Assembly: GCA_003554005.1 (NCBI GenBank)
Contig: PWEU01000393.1
Span: forward strand, 1-10,199
From: Nitriliruptoraceae bacterium
GTDB lineage: Bacteria; Actinomycetota; Nitriliruptoria; Nitriliruptorales; Nitriliruptoraceae
DNA length: 10,199 nt
Reading direction: 5' to 3'
Part shown: positions 1 through 5,818 of the stretch, in pieces
How positions within the stretch are numbered: position 1 is the stretch's first letter
Layout: each line of letters opens with the position of its first letter
The notes under the pieces: generated by a model
The model's input: only the letters and a program-made list of their open reading frames with translations
Told to the model about the DNA's origin: nothing
Database searches by the model: none
Translations under genes and position numbers: made by a program

Positions 1-575
1 GCCTGGGCCATCTCGACCCCGATGACCCCGCCACCGAGCACGAGCAGCCGGTCTGGGACCTCCTTGATCTCGGTGACATCGCGGTTGTCCCACGTCGTAG
101 CCTCTGCGAGGCCTGGGATCGGCGGTCTCGCTGCCCTCGACCCCACCCCGATCACGACGCCGCGGGTCGCCTCGTATCGGGTCACGGTGCCGTCGGTCGC
201 GGTGACCTCGACGACCCGCTCACCGGCGAGCCGGCCGTGGCCCCGCAGCAGCTCGACGTCGACCGAGTCGAGCCACTGCGCCTGCCCGTCGTCCTCCCAG
301 GAGGAGGTGAAGGCGTCGCGGCTGCGCAGCACGGCATCGACGTCGATCTCACCGGTGACCGCCGCAGCTGCAGCCGGGAGGCGCTTGACCGCCGCCAGGG
401 CCTCGGTCGGGCGCAACAGCGCCTTGGAGGGCATGCAGCCCCAGTAGCTGCACTCGCCGCCGACGAGATCGGACTCGACGATGGCGACCGACAGGCCACG
501 CTGCCTGGCGTAGTCGGCGGCGTTCTCGCCGGCTGGGCCGGCTCCGATGACGATGACGTCGTAGGCTCGTGGCAT
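1..575 (-). CDS. FAD-dependent pyridine nucleotide-disulfide oxidoreductase, class I (partial, N-terminal part)
   Basis: This is the first 191 residues of a flavoprotein of the dihydrolipoyl dehydrogenase/mercuric reductase/glutathione reductase family; the rest lies beyond the left edge. Seen: an FAD-binding Rossmann motif GAGPAG at residues 11-16, an acidic residue at the end of the second strand (E34), and the redox-active disulfide motif GGECSYWGCMPSK at 39-51, with C42 and C47 in the CX4C spacing of class I enzymes. The NAD(P)-binding motif LGGGVIGVEMA begins close to the window edge. The family passes electrons between NAD(P)H, FAD and the cysteine pair to a small disulfide, metal or quinone substrate in the cytoplasm. 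The SYWGCMPSK variant differs from the usual LNVGCIPSK of lipoamide dehydrogenase, and no lipoyl-enzyme gene lies nearby, so the substrate is open. The ATG at 575 has a GGAG (583-586) 7 bases upstream. The gene diverges from the YhhN gene. Confidence 0.9.
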   Translation of the reverse strand, partial: MPRAYDVIVIGAGPAGENAADYARQRGLSVAIVESDLVGGECSYWGCMPSKALLRPTEALAAVKRLPAAAAAVTGEIDVDAVLRSRDAFTSSWEDDGQAQWLDSVDVELLRGHGRLAGERVVEVTATDGTVTRYEATRGVVIGVGSRAARPPIPGLAEATTWDNRDVTEIKEVPDRLLVLGGGVIGVEMAQ

Positions 576-638
576 CGAGGTGCTCCAGGTCGGTGTCGTC
601 TCACAGGTCCCGGCCCGGCGGGCAGCTACCCGACCGGG

Positions 639-716
639 GCGATCACACGGGGAACCCGAGAGCACCCGGAACCCTTCCGTCGGGGCAGCCCTGGAAGCCG
701 CGAGGTAGGTGATCGC
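639..716. other. Divergent intergenic region with a long-range 8-bp inverted repeat
   Basis: The 210 bases between the divergent oxidoreductase and YhhN starts must hold both promoters. I see no clear -10/-35 pair. GCGATCAC at 639-646 is matched by its exact complement GTGATCGC at 709-716, enclosing 62 bases. This could be an operator pair or the closing stem of a leader RNA. I compared it by eye with TPP, cobalamin, FMN, glycine and guanidine-I riboswitch consensus elements and found no convincing match. An 8-bp match at this distance in GC-rich DNA could also be chance. Confidence 0.25.
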
Positions 717-785
717 TCGTGCCATGCGCCCGGTGTGGAAGGCTGCCACCTCGCCGTTGTGTCCCGCACCCCCTCCGAGGACAGC

Positions 786-1439
786 ATGGCCGTCCAACAG
801 CCGACCTGGTTCGCCGGGTTCATCGCCCTCGCGATGCTGCACCTCGCCGGACAGCTCTTCGACCAGGAGGCCCTGCACCTGGTGACCAACCCCCTGCTGA
901 TGCCGGCGCTGCTGGCGTGGTTCCTGACCGTGACGTCGAGCGGGAGGTTCAGGACCCTGGTCGCGGTCGGCCTGGTGTGGTCCTGGCTGGGGGACCTCGG
1001 GCTGATGCCGAGCGGCGAGGCCTGGTTCCTCGCCGGCCTGGGCGCCTTCCTGATCGCCCAGCTGACCTACAGCGTCGCGTTCTGGCCATCGCGGGCCGAC
1101 AGCGTGCTCTCCAGGCCGCTGCTCATCCTGCCCTACCTCGCCGTCCTGGTGGGGCTGCTGGTCGTGCTGTGGGACCACCTCGGCGACCTGCGCCTGCCGG
1201 TGACCGTGTACGCGGTGGTGATCGTCGGGATGGCCGTGCTCGCCACCGGCGTCAACCGGACGGTCGCGGTGGGGGCGGTGCTGTTCGTGGTGTCCGACGC
1301 GCTCATCGCACTGGACTCGGTCGCCGGTCTGGTGCGGCTGCCGGCCCACGGGTTCTGGGTGATGCTGACCTACCTCGCCGCCCAGCTGCTGATCGCGCTC
1401 GGTGTCGTCTCAGCCGTCCGCGCCGAGACGGTGGGCTGA
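786..1439 (+). CDS. YhhN/TMEM86 family membrane protein (lysoplasmalogenase-like)
   Basis: A 217-residue, very hydrophobic protein with about seven to eight predicted membrane helices and no signal peptide. It matches the YhhN family in length and in its hallmark acidic positions: D70 in WSWLGDLGLM and D171 in FVVSDALIAL, followed by a Tyr/Gln-containing last helix (YLAAQLLIALG, 196-206). Characterised animal members (TMEM86) are lysoplasmalogenases, which hydrolyse the vinyl-ether bond of lysoplasmalogens. Most bacterial homologues have unknown substrates, so a lysoplasmalogen role here is inference. The ATG at 786 is preferred over upstream starts because GAGG (777-780) lies 5 bases before it and the family-like sequence begins there. 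The protein contains no lysine. It stands alone, diverging from the oxidoreductase and converging on the PASTA gene. Confidence 0.8.
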   Translation: MAVQQPTWFAGFIALAMLHLAGQLFDQEALHLVTNPLLMPALLAWFLTVTSSGRFRTLVAVGLVWSWLGDLGLMPSGEAWFLAGLGAFLIAQLTYSVAFWPSRADSVLSRPLLILPYLAVLVGLLVVLWDHLGDLRLPVTVYAVVIVGMAVLATGVNRTVAVGAVLFVVSDALIALDSVAGLVRLPAHGFWVMLTYLAAQLLIALGVVSAVRAETVG

Positions 1440-1531
1440 CCACAGACCTCCGGCCAGCCCCAGGGGGCCGACCGCCAGCCAGACCTGGGCGAGGTCGGAT
1501 CATCGTCACGAGCCTCAACGGCGTCGAGGAC

Positions 1532-1562
1532 GCCCCCTCGCACCGTGTTGGCGCGAGGGGGC
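1532..1562. terminator. Bidirectional terminator hairpin between convergent genes
   Basis: GCCCCCTCGC at 1532-1541 is perfectly complementary to 1553-1562, giving a 10-bp stem with an 11-base loop. It lies between the ends of the convergent YhhN gene (stop at 1439) and PASTA-protein gene (stop at 1579). There is no run of T on either side, as is common for actinobacterial terminators, so the call rests on stem strength and position. Confidence 0.65.
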
Positions 1563-1578
1563 CGATAGTGCCGCAGCA

Positions 1579-3453
1579 TCAGCGGTCGAAGAGGCTCCGG
1601 AACCACTCGATGAGGCGCTCGAAGAACCCGGCGATCCCGTCGGTGTCGATCTCCGGGAGGTCGATGTCCGGCATCTCCGGGCCGTTCTCGGGCTCGGGCT
1701 CCGGCTCCGGCTCGGGCTCCGGCTCCGGCTCGGGCTCCGGCTCGGGCTCCGGCTCGGGCTCCGGCTCCGGCTCCGGCTCGGGCTCCGGCTCCGGCTCCGG
1801 CTCGGGCTCCGGCTCGGGCTCCGGCTCGGGCTCCGGCTCGGGCTCCGGCTCCGGCGCCACCTCGCCGGGGCCCTCGCTGATGTCGATCCGCACCTCGTCC
1901 CCGACGGGGACCTCCGTGCGCGGCGCGGGATCCTGTGCGACGACGATGCCGGCCGGCTCCTGCGACTCGACCCTTGAGATGACGACGTCGAAGCCCAGCG
2001 CGTCCAGCAAGCGCAGCGCATCCGACTCCTGCCGGCCGGTGACCCGCGGCACCTCGACGGTCGGATCCTCGGCGGGGTCGTCCGCAGCGGTCAGATCGAC
2101 CGCGTCACCGACGTCCACCGCCTCCCCGGCCTCCGGGTCGGAGCTGAGCACCGTGCCCGGCTCGGCGTCCGGGTCGGCGTCGGTGAAGGTCACCTCACCC
2201 AGCACGAGCTCCTCGGCCTCGAGGAGGTCGGCAGCCTCCTCGATCGTCGCTCCGACCAGATCAGGGACGAGCGTCTCGTCGGTGGAGAACAGGGCGAACA
2301 CCACCGCGAGGAGCGCGAGCACCGCCGCGGCGATGCCGGCCCATATCCACGGCGATCGCTTGGTGGCGGCCAGCGACACGGTGGCCTCAGCGGCCGGCTC
2401 GTCGCTCAGCGACAGCTCGACGGTCTTCGACTCGAAGCCCGTGGCAGAGACCTCCAGGTGGTGGGTGGTCCCGTGCACGGCCGCCGGGGGGACGAGGTCC
2501 GACAGGGGGATCAGGAACCGACCCGCCGGGCCGGTGACCGACTGCCCGACCAACCTGCCGTCAGGGGTCCGCAGCTTCGCCTGGGCGTCCATCACCGGCT
2601 CACGGTTGGACTCGGCCAGCACCTGTCCCTGCAGTTCGGCCGGAACCAGCTCCAGCGCCAGCGGGGTCAGCGACGCATCCAGTCGCACCTCCTGGCGGGT
2701 GGTTAAGAACCCGTCGGAGGACGCCGTCACGGTGTAGCTCCCCGCGGTGAGGCCATCGAGCGCGAACCGGCCGGAACCGTCGGTCCAGGTCCGGGCACGG
2801 ACGTGCCCGGCGGGATCCTGGGCCGTCACCTCGGCGACGACGTGCTCGTCCGGGCCGGCGTCCTGCGCGGTGACCGTCCCGGTGATCCGTGCCTGCTCCA
2901 ACTGGATCTGCACCCGGCCGCCGGGATGGGCATGGTCCTGGTGACCGGCGAGGTACCCCTCCCGGGTGACCGTCAGCCGGTAGTTGCCTGCCGGCAGCTG
3001 CGGGGTGCTGAACCGGCCGTCGGCGACGGTCACGGCCCGCGCGACGACCCGGCCGTCGGCGTCGGCCACCTCGACGGAAGCACCCTCGACCGGTGCGGCG
3101 GAGACCGCGGCCGTGACCACCCCGCGCAGCACCGACGGACCCTGCGGTCCGCTCTCGGCGGGCGGCGTGGTCGCGTCCATCTCCACGGTGGGGTCGGCCT
3201 CGCCGGGCCCGTAATCCCCGGCCGGCGTCATCGGGACCGTCGGGTCCTCCGACGCGGGCGCGGACGGTGGCGGCTGCCCCTCTGACCCGGGCGTACCACC
3301 CGCTGCCCCCGCGGCAGGACCACCGGGTGGCGGCGGGGGCCCCGGAGGCCCATCGGCGGGCCGCGGCCCGCTCGAGCCGGAGCCGCTGGGACCGGGAACG
3401 CCGGGCACGGGCGTGTCGGGTCCGGGTGTGTCAGGTCCGGGGGTGTCGCTCAT
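1579..3453 (-). CDS. PASTA-domain membrane protein with three carboxypeptidase-regulatory-like domains and a Pro-Glu tract
   Basis: A 624-residue protein of unknown function. Domains in order: Pro/Gly/Ser-rich low complexity (1-105); three carboxypeptidase-regulatory-like (transthyretin-type beta-sandwich) repeats at about 108-186, 188-270 and 272-362, each with a DGRF/SGRF/AGRF turn and an AGNY/AGSY-type strand in the first two; one transmembrane helix (about 369-389) preceded by K365-R366; PASTA domains at about 394-457 and 465-526, each starting VPDLVG or VPRVTG; an uninterrupted Pro-Glu repeat (534-589); and an acidic linker ending in an amphipathic helix (606-624). PASTA domains are known to bind muropeptides or beta-lactams in PknB-type kinases and some PBPs. 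There is no signal peptide, and the positive charges before the helix predict N-in/C-out, which puts the PASTA domains and Pro-Glu rod outside and the beta-sandwiches, unusually, inside. The ATG at 3453 has GAAGG (3462-3466) 8 bases upstream; a GTG at 3516 would add 21 residues but has weaker support. No kinase domain is present. Confidence 0.88.
   Translation of the reverse strand: MSDTPGPDTPGPDTPVPGVPGPSGSGSSGPRPADGPPGPPPPPGGPAAGAAGGTPGSEGQPPPSAPASEDPTVPMTPAGDYGPGEADPTVEMDATTPPAESGPQGPSVLRGVVTAAVSAAPVEGASVEVADADGRVVARAVTVADGRFSTPQLPAGNYRLTVTREGYLAGHQDHAHPGGRVQIQLEQARITGTVTAQDAGPDEHVVAEVTAQDPAGHVRARTWTDGSGRFALDGLTAGSYTVTASSDGFLTTRQEVRLDASLTPLALELVPAELQGQVLAESNREPVMDAQAKLRTPDGRLVGQSVTGPAGRFLIPLSDLVPPAAVHGTTHHLEVSATGFESKTVELSLSDEPAAEATVSLAATKRSPWIWAGIAAAVLALLAVVFALFSTDETLVPDLVGATIEEAADLLEAEELVLGEVTFTDADPDAEPGTVLSSDPEAGEAVDVGDAVDLTAADDPAEDPTVEVPRVTGRQESDALRLLDALGFDVVISRVESQEPAGIVVAQDPAPRTEVPVGDEVRIDISEGPGEVAPEPEPEPEPEPEPEPEPEPEPEPEPEPEPEPEPEPEPEPEPEPEPEPEPEPEPEPENGPEMPDIDLPEIDTDGIAGFFERLIEWFRSLFDR
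1687..1854 (-). repeat. Hexanucleotide tandem repeat, 28 units, encoding (Pro-Glu)28
   Basis: On the plus strand this is a run of GGCTCC and GGCTCG hexamers. On the coding strand it reads alternating GAG and CCG/CCC codons, giving 28 uninterrupted Pro-Glu pairs (residues 534-589). Only the third base of the proline codon varies between units; every glutamate codon is GAG. Because the unit is 6 bp, gain or loss of units keeps the frame, so the tract can change length without breaking the protein. The same DNA also stays open in other frames (Gly-Ser and Arg-Leu runs), which produces misleading overlapping ORFs. Confidence 0.97.
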
Positions 3454-3559
3454 GGAGATCGCCTTCGTTCGATCGCAGGTCGGACAGAGCGCCCGGACCT
3501 GCCGCGCAGCGGACACGATACGTGGCCGCGCGCCGGCGTCACGTCACCCATGGCGGGTG

Positions 3560-3584
3560 AGGTGAACAACGACGCCCCGCGTCG
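3560..3584 (-). terminator. Possible intrinsic terminator after the OCD-family gene
   Basis: Read on the minus strand, CGACGC-GGG-GCGTCG (3584 down to 3570) forms a 6-bp stem with a 3-base loop, followed directly by TTGTTC. It lies 27 bases past the OCD-family stop, before the PASTA gene leader. The stem is short, but the T-rich tail is on the correct side. It would separate the amino-acid genes from the PASTA gene. Confidence 0.45.
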
Positions 3585-3610
3585 ATCACGCACTGCCGGT
3601 GGTCGCCGGC

Positions 3611-4543
3611 TCAGCGGCCGGACGCGGGCGCCTCCAGCACCGCGCGGGCGATGACGAGGTCCTCGAACGCCATGCCCACGGACTCGAACAGGATGCGCTG
3701 CGCCGCAGCAGTGCGTACCGCCACCCCGTCGCGGACCACCTCGACGAGGTCGGCGGCGATCGCAGCCGGGTCCCAGCCGGCCTCGCGCGCCGCCACGATG
3801 AGGTCACCTGACTCGGCCAGCGCCGCCTCGCGGGACTCGACCACCACCGCCGAGCCGGCCACCGTCGCCGCGTCCACCTCCTGCATATCGGGGCGGTACG
3901 CCCCGACAGCGTTGACGTGGACCCCCTCGGGCAGCAGCGCACCGTCGAACACCGGGGTGCGGCTGGTCGTGCAGGCGCAGATCACGTCGGCGTCAGCCAC
4001 CGCCTCGGGCCCCGCGACCGCCGCCGCCAGGCCGAGTTCCTCGCGCGACCGGGCCGCCAGCTCCTCAGCGCCCGCTCGCGTCCGGGACACCACCGTCACC
4101 TCGCTGAGCTCGAACAGCGCGTGCATCGCGAGCAGGTGGGCGTGGGCCTGGGGCCCCGCCCCGAGGATCACCAGCCGGCTCACATCGGGCCGCGCCAGGT
4201 ACCGGGTGGCCAGCCCCGACACCGCCGCCGTCCGCAGCGCCGTCAGCGCGCGGGCATCCAGGACGGCGGAGGGGGTGAGCCCGGGCGGATCGAACAGCAC
4301 GAACACCCCCTGGATCCGGGGCAGCCCCCGCGCGGTGTTGTCGGGGTCGATTCCGACCAGCTTCACGCCGCCACCGCCGTCGAGGAAGGACGGCATGAGC
4401 AGCAGCTCCTGGTCCCCGGCGTGGACGTGCTGCCGCGGCGGCGTCGTCCCGAGCTGGCCGCTGGCGATCGCCTCCTCCAGCGCGCCGATCGCCGCCGACA
4501 TCGGCAGCCGCTCCCAGACCTCGTCGTGGTTCACCACCTGCAT
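3611..4543 (-). CDS. Ornithine cyclodeaminase/mu-crystallin family protein, probable pyrroline-2-carboxylate reductase
   Basis: A 310-residue cytoplasmic NAD(P)-dependent enzyme, full length for the family. Seen: the lysine in GVKLVG (K61), the ALRTAA arginine motif (R104), the Rossmann loop LGAGPQAHAHL (127-137), the CACTTSRTPVF segment (189-199), NAVGAYRPDMQEVD (211-224) with the conserved acidic residue D224, and an ESGD motif near 244-247. Family members act as ornithine cyclodeaminase, alanine dehydrogenase or ketimine reductase. Beside a proline racemase-superfamily gene, reduction of delta-1-pyrroline-2-carboxylate to L-proline (the second step of trans-3-hydroxy-L-proline breakdown) is the best inference. 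The ATG at 4543 has AGGAG (4553-4557) 9 bases upstream; a GTG at 4606 would add 21 residues not typical of the family. It follows the racemase-family gene by 66 bases and is probably co-transcribed. K61 is the only lysine in the protein. Confidence 0.87.
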   Translation of the reverse strand: MQVVNHDEVWERLPMSAAIGALEEAIASGQLGTTPPRQHVHAGDQELLLMPSFLDGGGGVKLVGIDPDNTARGLPRIQGVFVLFDPPGLTPSAVLDARALTALRTAAVSGLATRYLARPDVSRLVILGAGPQAHAHLLAMHALFELSEVTVVSRTRAGAEELAARSREELGLAAAVAGPEAVADADVICACTTSRTPVFDGALLPEGVHVNAVGAYRPDMQEVDAATVAGSAVVVESREAALAESGDLIVAAREAGWDPAAIAADLVEVVRDGVAVRTAAAQRILFESVGMAFEDLVIARAVLEAPASGR

Positions 4544-4609
4544 GGCAGCGCTCTCCTCTCCATCGCAGCCGTGCGCCCCCAGGCGCAGCTGCGCGCCGGC
4601 TGGCACGGG

Positions 4610-5620
4610 TCACCGCAGAACGAAACCGAGACCGAGCTCGTCGTCGGGCTCGAGGATGAAGGTGTGCTGGCCGGTCCTGGCCGCGCGACCCTCCACCTCG
4701 GTGTCCCAGCGGTTGCTGGCGTCCGAGGCGCTGTCGCAGCCCACCAGCCGCCCGAGGAAGCGGGTGCCCACGAGCGAGTCGTGGACGAGCGTCTCGCCGA
4801 CCGCGAGCTCGCCGCGCTCGCCCATCACCGCCAGACGGGCCGAGGTGCCACTGCCGCAGGGTGAGCGGTCCACCTGCCCATCGGCGAACACCGTGACGTT
4901 GCGCTGGTGCCCGACAGCGAGCCGGTCGAAGAAGATCACGCCGTACAACCCGACCTCGCCGCTGTCGTCGGGGAGCCGGAGATCCAGCGTGGTGTTGGCC
5001 GCAGCCTGGATCGCTCGACCCCAGCGGATCAGCGCCGGCAGGTGCTCCGGTGTGACCTCCAGGTCCAGCTGTGCGGCCTCGATCGAGGCGTAGAACGCCC
5101 CGCCGTAGGCGACATCGAGGGGGAGGCGCCGGCCTTCCACCTCGAGTTCGGCATCGAGGGTGTGGACCAGGGATGCGACGTTGCGGAACCGCACCGCGGC
5201 CGGGCGTCCGTCCTCGAGGGCGACGACCGCCGCCACCCGGCCCGACGGGACGTCGATCACGACCCGGTGCTCGGCGGCACCAGGGTCGGGGGGGACCAAC
5301 CCGGTCTCGATCGCCCAGGTGGCCAGCGCGATCGTGCCGTGCCCGCAGGCGGTGGAGAAGCCGTCGTTGTGGAAGAACACCGTGCCGAGATCACCGTCAT
5401 CATCGTCCGGTGGGGTCAGGAAGCACCCATACATGTCAGCGTGGCCCCGCGGCTCCTGGCACAGCAACGCCCGCACGTCGTCGAGGTGGGTCTGGGCCCA
5501 GCGGCGTCGCTCGACGACCGTGCGGCCACGTGGTGTCGCCACGCCTGCCGTGACGATCCGGAACGGCTCGCCGGCCGTGTGGTAGTCGGTGGTGGTCACC
5601 ATCGTCATCACGATCGCCAT
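4610..5620 (-). CDS. Proline racemase superfamily protein (hydroxyproline epimerase or trans-3-hydroxyproline dehydratase)
   Basis: A 336-residue cytoplasmic, cofactor-independent enzyme. Seen: the N-terminal TDYHTAGEPFRIV signature, EPRGHADMYG (56-65), the first catalytic loop ACGHGTIA with C92, YGGAFYAS, and the second catalytic loop DRSPCGSGTSAR with D251 and C255. In this superfamily a Cys/Cys pair performs two-base racemisation of proline or epimerisation of 4-hydroxyproline, whereas the characterised trans-3-hydroxy-L-proline dehydratases carry Thr at the second position. The body (EPRGHxDMYG, HNDGFS, YGGAFYA, VFADGQVDRSP) resembles the dehydratase branch as I recall human L3HYPDH, and the downstream OCD-family gene also suggests a dehydratase pathway, yet the residue is Cys. 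Substrate therefore stays open. ATG codons at 5620, 5608 and 5602 are all possible; GGATGG lies 8 bases before 5608. The protein contains no lysine. It is divergent from livH. Confidence 0.9.
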   Translation of the reverse strand: MAIVMTMVTTTDYHTAGEPFRIVTAGVATPRGRTVVERRRWAQTHLDDVRALLCQEPRGHADMYGCFLTPPDDDDGDLGTVFFHNDGFSTACGHGTIALATWAIETGLVPPDPGAAEHRVVIDVPSGRVAAVVALEDGRPAAVRFRNVASLVHTLDAELEVEGRRLPLDVAYGGAFYASIEAAQLDLEVTPEHLPALIRWGRAIQAAANTTLDLRLPDDSGEVGLYGVIFFDRLAVGHQRNVTVFADGQVDRSPCGSGTSARLAVMGERGELAVGETLVHDSLVGTRFLGRLVGCDSASDASNRWDTEVEGRAARTGQHTFILEPDDELGLGFVLR

Positions 5621-5649
5621 CCGTGGGCTGCGGCCGCCGCAGTCAAGCA

Positions 5650-5702
5650 GAGTCGGCCGTCCCCGCCCCGACCTACTACGTCGGCAGGAGGTCAGCCGAC
5701 TC
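5650..5702. promoter_or_regulatory. Nested inverted repeats in the shared upstream region (possible operator)
   Basis: GAGTCGGC at 5650-5657 is the exact complement of GCCGACTC at 5695-5702. Inside it lie CCGAC (5668-5672) with GTCGG (5680-5684), and GACCT (5670-5674) with AGGTC (5689-5693). These symmetric elements lie between the racemase-family start and the livH gene, where a regulator controlling both transcription units would bind. No regulator gene is in the window, so this is inference from symmetry and position. An RNA leader structure for either transcript is the alternative. Confidence 0.4.
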
Positions 5703-5707
5703 CGCGG

Positions 5708-5735
5708 TTGCGGATGATGGGCTCCCGACTAGGGT
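5708..5735 (+). promoter_or_regulatory. Possible sigma-70-type promoter for the liv operon
   Basis: TTGCGG (5708-5713) and TAGGGT (5730-5735) are separated by 16 bases and resemble the -35 TTGACA and -10 TAnnnT of housekeeping promoters. Transcription would start near 5742 and leave a leader of about 75 bases before the livH GTG. The -35 matches only at TTG and the spacer is one base short, so this is a weak call supported mainly by its place just downstream of the inverted repeats. Confidence 0.35.
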
Positions 5736-5807
5736 ACGCGCGGTCAGAGCGGTGTTCCCGCGCCGCTGAGGGCTCCTTGGGGTCGTATCGGACCCCTCTG
5801 CGATGGT

Positions 5808-5813
5808 GAGGAG
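5808..5813 (+). promoter_or_regulatory. Ribosome binding site fixing the livH GTG start
   Basis: GAGGAG lies 5 bases before the GTG at 5819. It supports translation of the whole signal peptide and beta-sandwich extension of LivH, because no other start with a comparable site lies between 5819 and the permease domain. Confidence 0.8.
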
Positions 5814-5818
5814 ACGGC

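Noticed and set aside
719..2737. Long plus-strand frame with a Gly-Ser run
   Set aside because: It overlaps the YhhN gene in another frame and is antisense to the PASTA gene. The Gly-Ser run is the hexamer repeat read on the wrong strand.
3475..3502. 7-bp inverted repeat GCAGGTC/GACCTGC upstream of the PASTA gene
   Set aside because: It is short, with a 14-base loop and no nearby promoter elements. In DNA this GC-rich it is easily due to chance.
3454..3516. N-terminal extension of the PASTA protein from a GTG, adding a CPTC motif
   Set aside because: The ATG at 3453 has a better-placed ribosome site. CPTC alone is not enough to claim a metal site or a lipobox.
3651..5093. 480-codon plus-strand frame across the OCD and racemase-family genes
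   Set aside because: It is antisense to two enzymes with intact catalytic motifs, and its Ser/Thr/Arg/Pro-rich product matches no family.
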